Assembly (NCBI RefSeq): GCF_014648475.1 | Contig: NZ_BMRE01000062.1 | Span: 1 to 42,228, forward strand | From: Lentzea flava | GTDB lineage: Bacteria > Actinomycetota > Actinomycetes > Mycobacteriales > Pseudonocardiaceae | DNA: 42,228 nt | Direction of reading: 5' to 3' | In this document: one piece after another, positions 5,947 to 15,233 of the stretch | Numbering within the stretch: position 1 is the first letter of the stretch | Layout: every line of letters begins with the position of its first letter | Program-made: the position numbers and the translations under genes | The notes under the pieces: model-generated | What the model was told of the DNA's origin: nothing | Databases searched by the model: none | What the model saw: the letters and a program-made list of their open reading frames with translations, nothing else

Positions 5947-8720
5947 GCGATCCTCGCCGTGAACGAGTTGAGCCAGCCGTCGCGCGCGGCCGGGGTGAAC
6001 AGGTCGGTGCCGTCGAGCAGGATCCCCGCGCCCGGCACGAGCGCGCCGAGCACGACCGGGTTGAGCTCGGCCGGCAGGCGGTCGACGTCGGCCTGGGCCA
6101 CCTCGACGACCGCGCCCACGCGGTGCTCGGCGAAGAGCGACTCGGTGGTCGCGGACTCCAGCCGCACGCCGATGCCGCTCGCCAGCACGCCCTGGGCGAG
6201 CGCGGCCGCGACACCACCGGCGCCGATGCGGGCACCGCTGCGCAGCAGGTTCCTGCTGCTCGCCAGCGCCGCCAGGTAGCTGTCCACATCGGACAGATCC
6301 AGGTCGTCCAGCGCACCGGACGTCAGACCGAGCTTGCGCCCGGCGACCGTGCCGACCGGCGACGCCGTCGACAGTCCGATGTGGACCAGCACGTTGTCCT
6401 GCGCGGTCCACTGCTCGCGCAGCAGGCCGTCGCGGTGCGGCACCTTGCCCAGCGCGCTCAGGAACACCGCGGGCGGCACGCTGACCAGGCCCTCGTCGGT
6501 GTGCACCGAACCGGCCGAGGAGTCCTTGCCCGAGATCAGCGGCACGCCGAAGTGGCGGACCAGCCCGGCCAGCTCGTCGACCATGCCGACCAGCCACTCA
6601 CGCCAGTTCTCCGACAGGTGCGGGGTGTAGAAGTTGTCGCACATGCAGATGTCGCGCACCGCGACACCGGCGAGCACCTGCCCCGCGATCGCCGCGCAGA
6701 ACATCTGACGGGTCGCCGCGACCGGATCGGCCTCGAACAGCCACGGGTTGAACGCGGTGTTCAGCACCGCCGCGGCGGGCGAGCCCGCGACCGGCGTGCC
6801 GGCCCAGTAGGCCGTGCGCACCGACTGCTCGGTGCCGTAGTGCGGGCCGTACCAGGTGTGGCCCTGGACCGTGGAGTCGTACTGCGAGTCCGCGTAGTGC
6901 TGCGACGCCACCTCCGCGTCGGAGACGACCTGCTCCAGCAGCCCGGCGAGCTCGGCGGGCGCCAGCGACGGCCACGCGGGAACACCGGACGGACGCGGCG
7001 GCGGGCCGACCTCCTGCCGTTCGACCTCGATGTCCAGCAGCTCGTACGGCACGTCGAAGCCGGTCTCGCCCTGGTGCGCGGGCACCGCGTCCGGCGCGGC
7101 CGCGATCAGGGCGTCCTCGGTCAGGTCCGGCGCGTGGAACACGTGGTAGCGGCCCGTGTCGGCGAACCGGCCGATGACCGTCGAGCGGACCATGTGCCGG
7201 TCGAGGATCTTCTTCGCCCGCTCCTGGTGCTCCGGCGGCACGGCGAGCAGCATGCGTTCCTGCGACTCCGACAGCAGGATGCGCCACATCGGCAGCGCCG
7301 CCGTCTTCAACGGCACCAGCGCGGTGTTGATCCACACCCCGCACGCCTCACCGATCTCACCGACGGCGCTGTTCAGGCCAGCGCCACCGACGTCGGTCAG
7401 CGCGCTCAGGCAGCCCTCCTCGCGCAGCTCGATCAGCGCCTTGCGGAACTTCACCTGTTCCAGCGGCGCGCCGATCTGCACCGCCGTGGTGTCCATCGTG
7501 GCGCCCGCCGAGCTGGCGGACGCGCCGTGGATGCCCTCGTTGCCGGTCAGACCGCCGATCAGCACGACGAAGTCGCCCGGCCGCGGGGTGCCGCGCTGCG
7601 CCGCCGACACCGGCAGCAGGCCGATGCTGCCGCCGAGCGCGAACGGCTTGGCGCGATAGGCCGGGTGGAACGTCATGCGCGACGACATCATCGGCACGCC
7701 GAACGTGTTGCCGTACTCCTTGATCGCCCGGATCGTCTCCCCGGCGAGCCTGCGCGCGTCCGGACGGCCCTTGATCGGCGCGGGCGCCTCCGGCTCGCCG
7801 ACCGCCGTGTACTCGAAGCTGCCGATCGGGTCGGCGCTCAGCCCGGTGCCGAGGATGTCGCGCAGCACACCGCCGAGCTTGGTCAGCTGTCCGAAGTAGC
7901 CGGAGATCGCCGACGGCCCGTTGTGCGTCTCCGCCTTGATCGCGATCGCGTGGCCGTCGTAGAAGTCCCAGACGCCCGCGTTGTCGTGGAACATGCTCAG
8001 CACGTTCGGGTTCGCGACGTCCTTGGCGGCGTCGATCAGCTTGCCGAGCAGGCCGCCCAGCGACTTCCACGTGGTGTGCGCGCAGTGGTCGCTCCACCGC
8101 GCGTCCAGCGCCTCCAGCAGGACCTCGGTGACGTACTCGTCACCGAGGCTCTCCTGGATGTGCCGCACGTGCTTCATCTGGGCGAGCGAGAGGTTGCGGC
8201 CGCCGGCGAGACCCAGCTCGGCGAGCGCCGCGTCGTCGAGCCCGCGCAGGTCGAAGTGCACGGTCGGCTCGTAGTGCCCCTGCGGCAGGAGGGTGTCGTA
8301 GTGCGGTTCGGAGTCGTGCAGCTCTTCGATCGTCGCGTTGAACCGCGTGGAGGCCACCAGGTCGCGCAGCCGCGGCGACGCCGATCGGTAGGTGGTCGCG
8401 ACCTTGCCCGCGCGCGCCCGCACGCCGAGCAGCCCGCACACGGTGACGATCGAGTCGCTCTCGTTGTCGACCACGCCGCGCTTGTACGCGACCTGCACGT
8501 CGCCCGGTTCCAGCGGCTGGTCCACGGAGACGACGACGTCGAGCTGGTCGCCGAGCACCCCGGCCACCTCGTCCAGCGCCGCCGGGGCTGGCTCGCCCTC
8601 GAACTCGACGTAGTAGTCGCGCCACACCTCGAGGTCGTCGAGCTCCCACGATCGGCCTAGCTCACGGATGTCGGGCTCCGCGATGCCCGCGGAGCGAACC
8701 GAGAACTTGTGGATCAACAA
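5943..8720 (-). CDS. purL: Phosphoribosylformylglycinamidine synthase, long PurL with PurS-like N-terminal part
   Basis: Large FGAM synthase subunit, about 925 aa, considerably longer than the roughly 750-aa PurL typical of actinobacteria. Residues about 77-145 (YKRGVVDNESDS, then GKVATTYR) look like a fused PurS domain. A linker domain and two PurM-type halves follow. WSDHC is at 209-213. The usual ETHNHPS nucleotide motif reads ETHNGPS (264-270), and the GTG of RDILGTG recalls the long PurL class of other phyla. It starts at TTG: an AGGAGGA ribosome site abuts two in-frame TTG codons (8720 and 8717), and 8717 has the better spacing. Glutaminase activity comes from PurQ, overlapping by 4 bp. 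FGAM synthase function is secure; lineage and whether it is the housekeeping copy are open. Confidence 0.9.
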   Translation of the reverse strand: MLIHKFSVRSAGIAEPDIRELGRSWELDDLEVWRDYYVEFEGEPAPAALDEVAGVLGDQLDVVVSVDQPLEPGDVQVAYKRGVVDNESDSIVTVCGLLGVRARAGKVATTYRSASPRLRDLVASTRFNATIEELHDSEPHYDTLLPQGHYEPTVHFDLRGLDDAALAELGLAGGRNLSLAQMKHVRHIQESLGDEYVTEVLLEALDARWSDHCAHTTWKSLGGLLGKLIDAAKDVANPNVLSMFHDNAGVWDFYDGHAIAIKAETHNGPSAISGYFGQLTKLGGVLRDILGTGLSADPIGSFEYTAVGEPEAPAPIKGRPDARRLAGETIRAIKEYGNTFGVPMMSSRMTFHPAYRAKPFALGGSIGLLPVSAAQRGTPRPGDFVVLIGGLTGNEGIHGASASSAGATMDTTAVQIGAPLEQVKFRKALIELREEGCLSALTDVGGAGLNSAVGEIGEACGVWINTALVPLKTAALPMWRILLSESQERMLLAVPPEHQERAKKILDRHMVRSTVIGRFADTGRYHVFHAPDLTEDALIAAAPDAVPAHQGETGFDVPYELLDIEVERQEVGPPPRPSGVPAWPSLAPAELAGLLEQVVSDAEVASQHYADSQYDSTVQGHTWYGPHYGTEQSVRTAYWAGTPVAGSPAAAVLNTAFNPWLFEADPVAATRQMFCAAIAGQVLAGVAVRDICMCDNFYTPHLSENWREWLVGMVDELAGLVRHFGVPLISGKDSSAGSVHTDEGLVSVPPAVFLSALGKVPHRDGLLREQWTAQDNVLVHIGLSTASPVGTVAGRKLGLTSGALDDLDLSDVDSYLAALASSRNLLRSGARIGAGGVAAALAQGVLASGIGVRLESATTESLFAEHRVGAVVEVAQADVDRLPAELNPVVLGALVPGAGILLDGTDLFTPAARDGWLNSFTARIA

Positions 8721-8817
8721 TCCTCCTGGAGCTGTGCTCGGGCGTCGGAAGAGATTCTCCTAAATGGCGGCTGACGACGCTGAGGCACCCCTGGTAATTG
8801 CTTTTAGTCAACACTGA

Positions 8818-8833
8818 AGTAATCGTGATTACT
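8818..8833. promoter_or_regulatory. Palindrome between the SDR gene and purL
   Basis: AGTAATC-GT-GATTACT is a perfect 7+2+7 inverted repeat, AT-rich against its surroundings. It overlaps the SDR stop codon and lies 98-113 bp upstream of the purL start, in an AT-rich patch (about 8795-8833) that also contains TTGACT on the minus strand. It may be an operator for purLQ; no regulator is assigned. Confidence 0.4.
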
Positions 8834-9713
8834 GGGCCGGACCGGGGAACCCGGGCGGGATGATCATCTTGCGGCCCGCCGTCGCACCGCCGTCCACCAT
8901 CACGGAGGCGCCGTTGAGGTAGCCGAACCCGTCCGCGGCGAGCCCGACGACGGCACTCGCGATCTCCTCCGGTGCCGCCATCCGTTCGATGCCCTCGATG
9001 TTGAGCGGTCCGAACGCGGCCTTGAACTTCTCCCAGACGTCGTCAGGGATCCCCGGCGGCCGGACGAACGGCGTGTCGGTGATGCCGGGCAGGATCGCGT
9101 TGACCCGGATGCCCTTGTTCCCGTACGCGAGCGCCGCCGCCTTCACGATGCCCTGGACAGCGCGTTTGCTGGCGGTGTAGGCGGCGCCGGTCGGCCTGGC
9201 CTGCTCCGTCGCCGACGACGAGGTGCAGATGATGACGCCGTGTCCTGCCTTCAGCATGTGCGGGATCTCGTGCTTGATCGCCAGGAACACCCCGCGCGCG
9301 TTGGTGTTCATGACGTCGTCCCACTGTTCGAGGGTGATGTCGTGCGGCGTGGCCGCGACGCCGATCCCCGCGTTGTTGAAGGCGATGTCGAGTCCTCCGT
9401 AACGGGCGGCGACGGCGTCGACGAAAGCTTTGACCTGGTCAGGTTCACGCACGTCGGCCTTGATGTAGCAGGCCTCGCCCCCTGCCGCGCGGATCTCCCG
9501 CTCGACCTGCCGGCCGAGCTGCTCGCGCCGGCCGCAGAAGCCGACCTTGGCCCCCCTGGCGGCGAACTGCTTCGCGGCGGCCTTGTCGATTCCGGACGTG
9601 CCCCCGGTGATGATGACGACCTTGCTGTGCGGGTTCGCCCGCGCCGGAACCACGGCGGAGAGCCCTGCTGCTGTCCCTGCGGCCAGAACCGTGCGACGGC
9701 TGATGTTGTTCAT
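8829..9713 (-). CDS. Short-chain dehydrogenase/reductase with Tat signal peptide
   Basis: 294-aa SDR enzyme. The N-terminus (SRRTVLAAG, residues 5-13, a hydrophobic run, then A-R-A at 24-26) is a twin-arginine export signal, unusual for an NAD(P)-dependent enzyme. The core is otherwise classical: NNAG, catalytic Ser in CTSSSA, YxxxK as YTASK, and IRVNAILPG. The cofactor motif reads T-G-G-T-S-G-I-D (36-43), so the third glycine of TGxxxGxG is Asp43, which should disturb dinucleotide binding. The ATG at 9713 is chosen because the Tat motif begins at once; a longer frame exists but its extra residues look non-coding. It is divergent from the LAL regulator, 65 bp apart, and may be its target. Substrate unknown. 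Confidence 0.85.
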   Translation of the reverse strand: MNNISRRTVLAAGTAAGLSAVVPARANPHSKVVIITGGTSGIDKAAAKQFAARGAKVGFCGRREQLGRQVEREIRAAGGEACYIKADVREPDQVKAFVDAVAARYGGLDIAFNNAGIGVAATPHDITLEQWDDVMNTNARGVFLAIKHEIPHMLKAGHGVIICTSSSATEQARPTGAAYTASKRAVQGIVKAAALAYGNKGIRVNAILPGITDTPFVRPPGIPDDVWEKFKAAFGPLNIEGIERMAAPEEIASAVVGLAADGFGYLNGASVMVDGGATAGRKMIIPPGFPGPAQ

Positions 9714-9778
9714 GGCGTTGATCCTCGGTGGGCCGCCACGACCGGGACATCTGTCGAAATGACTGGTGTAGTGGTGGT

Positions 9779-11860
9779 GTGATCTGCGAGCAGGAGGCTC
9801 TGGACGAGCTGCTGGCCGAAGCACGCGCAGGACACGGCGGTGCGCTCGTCCTGCGCGGCGAACCGGGCAGCGGCAAGACCACGCTTGTGCGCTGGGCCGC
9901 CGAGCGCGCGTCGGGGATGACGGTGCTGTCCGCGACGGGCGTCCGAGCCGAGTCGGAGCTGTTGTTCGCCGGGCTGCAGCAACTGCTCACCCCGTTGGAC
10001 GGCTCTGCTCTGCCAGAGCCGCACCGGTCCGCGATCGAGGTGGCGCTCGGCCGCTCCACCGCCGCGTGCACCGACCTCGTCGTGTACACGGCCGTGCTGC
10101 GGTTGCTGCGTTCGGCAGGGCCGGTGCTGGTGATCGTCGACGACCTGCAGTGGTGGGACCGTTCCTCGGCCACCGCGCTGGGGTTCTGCGCGCGCCGGGT
10201 CGCCGACGCACCCGTCGCGTTCGTGCTGGCCACCGACGGGCCTGCTCTCGACCTGCCGGAGCTGGTACTGCCGGGCACCGAGACCGCGGATCGGTCCGTC
10301 GCGCACCGCGCGCCGGCCGCGTCCTGGCCGGACGAGGACCTGGCGGCCGCGCTGGAAGCCGAGGCCGCCACCGCCTCCAGGTGCGGTGGCCTGGCCACCG
10401 CGGCCGATCTGCTCCGGCGTGCGGCGGACCTGTCAGCGCCGTCCGAGCGCGAACGCAGGCTGGCGGCCGCGGGGTACGCGGCGTGGAAGTCCGGTCACCC
10501 GGCGCTCGCCCGCGCGCTGACCGCGTCGGTGTCCGACGCCGCCGCTCTGGACCGCCTGCACGGGCTCATCGCGCTGAGCGACGACGACCAGCGCTCAGCC
10601 CACGACCACCTCGTGCGCGCGGCCCTGCGCAGGCCACCGGAGGAAGCCGTCGGCCTGCTCTTCATGGCGGTCGCGGCCGCGATGCACGCCGACATCAACC
10701 CCTCCCCGGCGCTGGCCCACCTGTCCGAAGCCGGCGCGGAGCTGGGTTTCACGACGTTCGTCGAGCAGCTCGCCCGGCTGCGGGCCGGCACGACGGCCGA
10801 CCCGTGGCAGTTGCGCGCCACCGCGCCACCCTCGTTGCTGCGCAGCGACGTCCACCAGTGGCTGTGGCCCCTCGTGATCGCCCGCCACGGCGCCGACCCG
10901 CGGGCCGCGCTGCGGTTCGGCATCGAGGCCAGGACGTCGTTCTCGGTGAACGGGATGCAGGCGGTGCTCGCGTTCCCCGAGCTGTGGCTGGCCGAACTGG
11001 AACACGAGCTGGGCCACTGGAGTGCGGCGTTCGCCCGTGCCGAGGAAGGACTCCGCTCGGCCCGCGAGACCGGCCAGCGCGCCCGTGCCGCCGACTTCCA
11101 CGCCGTGCTCGCACTCGCCGCACCGAACCCGGAGCTCTGCCGCGAGCACGCCGCCGCGGCGCTCGCCCTGGCCGTGCCGCTGCACAACCGGCTGGCCGCC
11201 GCCAAGGCGACGTGGGCGCTGGGCCAGCTCGCGCTGTCCACAGGGGACAACGAGGCCGCCGTGGGCCACCTGTCCGCCATCGCCGAACCGACGTCCCCCA
11301 CCGGACACACCGTGGTCAGCCGGTGGGCGGCCGCCGACCTCGTCGAAGCCCTCGTGCGCACCGGAACTCCGGCCGGCCACGTGCCTCTCCCGCCCGCCAC
11401 GACACCGCTGATGCGCAGCAGGCGTTGCCGCGCCCTGGCGTTGCTCACCGACACACCCGGCCTGTTCGCCGAGGCCGCCGCCGAGGCGTTCCCCGACCAC
11501 CCCCACGAGCAGGCCAGAGCAGCCCTGCTGCACGGCGAATGGTTGCGCCGCACCAAACACCGGTCCCGCTCGCAGCTGAGGCTGGCCCACGACACGTTCA
11601 CCCACCTGGGCGCGACCCACTGGACCCGCGCGGCGGCTCTCCAGCTGCGCCCCGCGACCGGCACGGCCTCCGGACTGACGCCCCAGGAGCTCAGCGTCGC
11701 GCGCCTCGCCGCGCAGGGCCTCACCAACAAGGAGATCGGCGCCCGCCTGTTCCTCAGCCCCCGCACCGTCGGCCACCACCTGTACAAGATCTTCCCCAAG
11801 CTGGGCATCGCCACCAGGTCGCAGCTGCGCGAGCTGGACCTGGGCCACCCGGCGTACTGA
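9779..11860 (+). CDS. LAL-type transcriptional regulator (AAA ATPase plus LuxR HTH)
   Basis: 693-aa member of the large ATP-binding LuxR regulators. Walker A is GEPGSGKTT at residues 27-35 and Walker B is VLVIVDDLQ near 115-123. An alpha-helical TPR-like middle part follows. The C-terminal LuxR helix-turn-helix (about 630-690) contains LTPQELSVARLAAQGLTNKE and SPRTVGHHLYKIFPKLGI. At under 700 residues it is short for the family (usually about 900). The GTG at 9779 is chosen because the sequence then begins directly at the conserved E-x-AL-x-LL segment; an ATG at 9728 would add 17 unrelated residues and overlap the promoter region. It probably activates the divergent SDR gene or the downstream MDR gene in response to an unknown ligand. 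Confidence 0.88.
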   Translation: MICEQEALDELLAEARAGHGGALVLRGEPGSGKTTLVRWAAERASGMTVLSATGVRAESELLFAGLQQLLTPLDGSALPEPHRSAIEVALGRSTAACTDLVVYTAVLRLLRSAGPVLVIVDDLQWWDRSSATALGFCARRVADAPVAFVLATDGPALDLPELVLPGTETADRSVAHRAPAASWPDEDLAAALEAEAATASRCGGLATAADLLRRAADLSAPSERERRLAAAGYAAWKSGHPALARALTASVSDAAALDRLHGLIALSDDDQRSAHDHLVRAALRRPPEEAVGLLFMAVAAAMHADINPSPALAHLSEAGAELGFTTFVEQLARLRAGTTADPWQLRATAPPSLLRSDVHQWLWPLVIARHGADPRAALRFGIEARTSFSVNGMQAVLAFPELWLAELEHELGHWSAAFARAEEGLRSARETGQRARAADFHAVLALAAPNPELCREHAAAALALAVPLHNRLAAAKATWALGQLALSTGDNEAAVGHLSAIAEPTSPTGHTVVSRWAAADLVEALVRTGTPAGHVPLPPATTPLMRSRRCRALALLTDTPGLFAEAAAEAFPDHPHEQARAALLHGEWLRRTKHRSRSQLRLAHDTFTHLGATHWTRAAALQLRPATGTASGLTPQELSVARLAAQGLTNKEIGARLFLSPRTVGHHLYKIFPKLGIATRSQLRELDLGHPAY

Positions 11861-11931
11861 TCACGCTGCGTAACAGCCCCTCTGACTGCTCCGATAGCAG
11901 TAGGACACCCCTGGAGAAGGGCAGGCCGGCC

Positions 11932-12831
11932 ATGCGCGCAGTCCGCTTCCACCAGTACGGCGACCCGCAGGTCCTCACCGTCGAGGAGGCCCCGGAACCC
12001 CACGCGGGACCGGGCGAGGTCCGGATCCGGGTCCATGCCGCGAGCGTGAACCCGGTCGACTGGAAGACCCGTGCCGGCTACCTGGCCGAGCACCTGCCGG
12101 TGACGTTCCCCGCGATCATCGGCTACGACGCGGCCGGTGTCGTCGACGAGGTCGGCGAGGGCGTCGAGGACGTGCGGCCAGGTGACCACGTGTTCGGCCT
12201 GGGCCAGGGCACCACGGCCGAGTACGCGGTCCTCACCGACTGGGCACCCGTGCCCAGCACGTGGACGCCCGAGCAGGCCGCGGGGGCGGGCCTCGTGTCC
12301 GCCACGGCGCTGGCGAGCCTGGACGTCCTCGGTGACCTCGCCGGCAGGACGTTGCTCGTCGAGGGTGCCGCGGGTGGCGTCGGGTCCGCCGCCGCGCAGA
12401 TGGCCATCGCCGGCGGCACCACGGTGATCGGCACCGCGAGCGAGGCCAACCACGACTACCTGCGCGAGATCGGCGTCATCCCCGTCACCTACGGCGAGGG
12501 CCTGGCCGACCGGGTCGCGGCGGTCGCCCCGGACGGCGTCGACGCGGCGCTGGACACCGCCGGGTCCGGTTCGCTGGCCGAACTCGTGGCCATCGTCGGC
12601 GATCCCGCGCGCGTCGCGTCGATCGCCGACTTCAACGCCACCGCTCTCGGCGTCGCGCTCGTCGCGGGCAACGTCAACGCCACCGCGCACCTCGCCGCCG
12701 CGGCCCGGCTCGCGGAGGACGGCGCCTACGCGCCGCGCGTGCAGGCCACCTATCCGCTGGAGGAGGCCGGCGAAGCACACCTGGCCGTCCAGAGTGGTCA
12801 CGCCAGGGGGAAGGTCCTCATCGCTCCCTGA
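11932..12831 (+). CDS. Zinc-independent MDR oxidoreductase (quinone reductase-like)
   Basis: 299-aa medium-chain dehydrogenase/reductase. The N-terminal GroES-like part contains VNPVDWKTR and IIGYDAAGVVDEVGEGV. The nucleotide-binding part has EGAAGGVGSAAAQ (about residues 141-153), the AxxGxxG form typical of NADPH:quinone reductases. Cys/His ligands for catalytic or structural zinc are not seen. It likely reduces quinones or enals with NADPH. The ATG at 11932 is preceded by GGAGAAGG. It follows the LAL regulator by 71 bp on the same strand, so co-transcription is possible. It ends 44 bp before the convergent hydroxylase gene. Substrate cannot be assigned. Confidence 0.87.
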   Translation: MRAVRFHQYGDPQVLTVEEAPEPHAGPGEVRIRVHAASVNPVDWKTRAGYLAEHLPVTFPAIIGYDAAGVVDEVGEGVEDVRPGDHVFGLGQGTTAEYAVLTDWAPVPSTWTPEQAAGAGLVSATALASLDVLGDLAGRTLLVEGAAGGVGSAAAQMAIAGGTTVIGTASEANHDYLREIGVIPVTYGEGLADRVAAVAPDGVDAALDTAGSGSLAELVAIVGDPARVASIADFNATALGVALVAGNVNATAHLAAAARLAEDGAYAPRVQATYPLEEAGEAHLAVQSGHARGKVLIAP

Positions 12832-12875
12832 CGGTTGTGGTGACCGCGCCCGCCATCACCGGGAGCGCCGTCGGC

Positions 12876-15233
12876 TCACGGCATACCCACCGGTTCGCGG
12901 TGCGGCCTCCAGCGCAGGTGCACGTTCCGGTCCGGTGACTCCGCCCGCAACAACGACAGACGTGGCCGCACCGCATCGGTGCGCGCCGACGGCGGCTTCC
13001 GGCTCCCTGCCCGGTACTGCACGGGCCACTCAACGCGATACCCCTGCTCGGCCGCCGCGTGCAGGGTCCAGTGCGGGTCGTACAGATGCGTGCGGCCGAT
13101 CGCGCACAGGTCGGCGCGGCCCGCCAGCAGGATGGAGTTGACGTCGTCGTAGGAGGCGATGGCCCCCACCGCGATGACGGCCGCGCCGGGGGCTTCGTGG
13201 CGGATCCGGTCGGCGAACGGGGTCTGGTAGGAGCGGCCGAACGCCGGGCGCTCGTCCGCGCCGACCTGGCCGGAGGAGACGTCGATCGCGTCCGCGCCGT
13301 GGGCGATGAAGGCGCGGGCGATCTCCACGGCGTCGTGTTCGGTGTTGCCGTCGGGCATCCAGTCGGTCGCGGAGATGCGCACGATCATCGGGCGCTCGGC
13401 CGGCCACGCCGCGCGGACGGCGTCGAACACCTCCAGCGGGTAGCGCAGCCGGTTGGCGAGCGAGCCGCCGTAGGAGTCGGTGCGGCGGTTCGCGATCGGC
13501 GACAGGAACGACGACAGCAGGTAGCCGTGCGCGCAGTGCAGTTCGAGCAGGTCGAACCCCGCGTCGGCACCGCGGCGGGCGGCGGCGGCGAACTCGGCGG
13601 TGATCCGGTCCATCTCGTCGCGGCCGAGCTCGCGCGGCACGGGCGATCCGGGGCCGTACGGCAGGGGCGACGGGCCGACGACCTCCCAGTTGCCGTCGGG
13701 CAGCGGTTCGTCCATGCCCTCCCACATCAGGCGGGTCGAGCCCTTGCGCCCGGAGTGGCCGAGCTGCAGACCGATGCGGGCGGTGCTCTGCGAGTGGACG
13801 AACGACACGATCCGCGCCCACGAGTCGCGCTGCTCGTCGGTCCACAACCCCGTGCAGCCGGGCGTGATCCGGCCGGAAGGCGAGACGCACACCATCTCGG
13901 TCATGACCAGGCCCGCCCCGCCCATGGCCTTGGATCCCAGGTGCACGAGGTGGAAGTCGCCCGGCACGCCGTCGACGGCGGAGTACATGTCCATCGGCGA
14001 GACGATCACGCGGTTCTTCAGTTCCAGCTGTCCCAGGCGGAACGGCTGGAACATCGCCGGGGCGACCGTCTCGAGGCCCTGGGACGCGGCGAAGGCGGCG
14101 TCGACCCGGTCGGCGAACTCTGCGTCGCGGGTGCGGAGGTTGTCGTAGGTGATGCGGCGGGACCGCGTCAGCAGGTTGAAGCAGAACCGGGTCGGCTCCT
14201 GGCCGGTGTACATGCCGATGTTCTCGAACCATTCCAGCGACGCCTGGGCGGCGCGCTGCGTCGACTCCACGACGGGACGCCGCTCGGCCTCGTAGGCGGT
14301 CAGCGCCGCTTCGACGTCGCGGTGCTCGTGCAGGCAGGCGGCGAGGGCGAGCGAGTCCTCCATCGCGAGCTTGGTGCCGGACCCGATCGAGAAGTGCGCG
14401 GTGTGCGCGGCGTCGCCGACGAGGACGAGATTGCCGTGATGCCACCGCTCGCTGCGCACGGTCGTGAAGCTCAGCCACTTCGAGTTGTTGGCGAACACCT
14501 GGTGCCCGGCCAGCTCCTCGGCGAACAGCTCGCGGATCCGTTCCACGGCGCGGTCGTCCGAGGCGCCCGGCGGAAACTCCTCGCCGGTGTCGAAACCGGC
14601 CCGGCGCCACACGTCGGAGTGCATCTCGACGATGAACGTCGAACCGCTGTCGGAGTAGGGATACCCGTGGACCTGCATGGTCCCCCACTCGGTGTCCTTG
14701 ACGAAGAACTGGAACGCCTCGAAGACGAGATCCGTGCCGAGCCACATGTACTTGTTGTGCCTGCGGTCCAGCACCGGCCGGAACGAGTCCGAAAAGGACT
14801 GTCGCACGGCAGAGTTGAGGCCGTCGGCCGCGACCACGAGGTCGTGCGACTCGCGCAGGAGACGAGCGTCGGGCGCGGGCGTCGAGAAGTGCACGACGAC
14901 GCCGAGATCGCGGCACCGCTCCTGCAACAGCCGCAGCAGCTCCTTGCGGCTCATCGCGGCGAACCCCTGCCCGCCGACGGTGTGGCTCTCACCGCGGTAG
15001 TGGATGTCGATGTCGGTCCACCGGGCGAACCTGCGCGCCATCGCGTCGGCGAACTCCGGGTCGGCGTTCTCGATCCCGCCCAGCGTCTCGTCGGAGAACA
15101 CCACGCCGAAGCCGAAGGTGTCGTCCGGCGCGTTGCGTTCCCAGACGGTGATGTCGTGGCTCGGGTCGAGCTGTTTCATCAGCGCGGCGAAGTACAGGCC
15201 ACCGGGGCCGCCGCCGACGACAGCGATCTTCAC
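12876..15233 (-). CDS. Fused aryl-CoA 5-hydroxylase / old-yellow-enzyme oxidoreductase
   Basis: 785-aa two-domain flavoprotein. Residues 1 to about 380 form a class A FAD monooxygenase, with GGGPGG at 8-13 and the NLVLVGDAAHTAHFSIGSG motif. Residues about 400-770 form an FMN old-yellow-enzyme barrel, with LGQLELKNRVIVSPMDMY, HCAHGYLLSSFLSP and RTDSYGGSLANR. This architecture is that of salicylyl-CoA 5-hydroxylase and of 2-aminobenzoyl-CoA monooxygenase/reductase. It should hydroxylate an ortho-substituted benzoyl-CoA at C5; the second domain may or may not reduce the product. The GTG start at 15233 overlaps the ligase stop codon (GTGA), so it is the last gene of the operon cupin-thioesterase-ligase-hydroxylase. 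The choice between salicyl-CoA and anthraniloyl-CoA is not settled by sequence. Confidence 0.87.
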   Translation of the reverse strand: MKIAVVGGGPGGLYFAALMKQLDPSHDITVWERNAPDDTFGFGVVFSDETLGGIENADPEFADAMARRFARWTDIDIHYRGESHTVGGQGFAAMSRKELLRLLQERCRDLGVVVHFSTPAPDARLLRESHDLVVAADGLNSAVRQSFSDSFRPVLDRRHNKYMWLGTDLVFEAFQFFVKDTEWGTMQVHGYPYSDSGSTFIVEMHSDVWRRAGFDTGEEFPPGASDDRAVERIRELFAEELAGHQVFANNSKWLSFTTVRSERWHHGNLVLVGDAAHTAHFSIGSGTKLAMEDSLALAACLHEHRDVEAALTAYEAERRPVVESTQRAAQASLEWFENIGMYTGQEPTRFCFNLLTRSRRITYDNLRTRDAEFADRVDAAFAASQGLETVAPAMFQPFRLGQLELKNRVIVSPMDMYSAVDGVPGDFHLVHLGSKAMGGAGLVMTEMVCVSPSGRITPGCTGLWTDEQRDSWARIVSFVHSQSTARIGLQLGHSGRKGSTRLMWEGMDEPLPDGNWEVVGPSPLPYGPGSPVPRELGRDEMDRITAEFAAAARRGADAGFDLLELHCAHGYLLSSFLSPIANRRTDSYGGSLANRLRYPLEVFDAVRAAWPAERPMIVRISATDWMPDGNTEHDAVEIARAFIAHGADAIDVSSGQVGADERPAFGRSYQTPFADRIRHEAPGAAVIAVGAIASYDDVNSILLAGRADLCAIGRTHLYDPHWTLHAAAEQGYRVEWPVQYRAGSRKPPSARTDAVRPRLSLLRAESPDRNVHLRWRPHREPVGMP

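Noticed and set aside
6123..8660. Very long open frame antisense to purL
   Set aside because: High GC creates open antisense frames; the product is Arg/Gly/Ala-rich without domain patterns, while the minus strand encodes an intact PurL.
9746..9755. GACA-TC-TGTC palindrome between the SDR and LAL genes
   Set aside because: Four-base arms are expected by chance; no second copy was found.
12832..12875. Terminator between the convergent MDR and hydroxylase genes
   Set aside because: No stem of convincing length could be drawn in the 44-bp gap.
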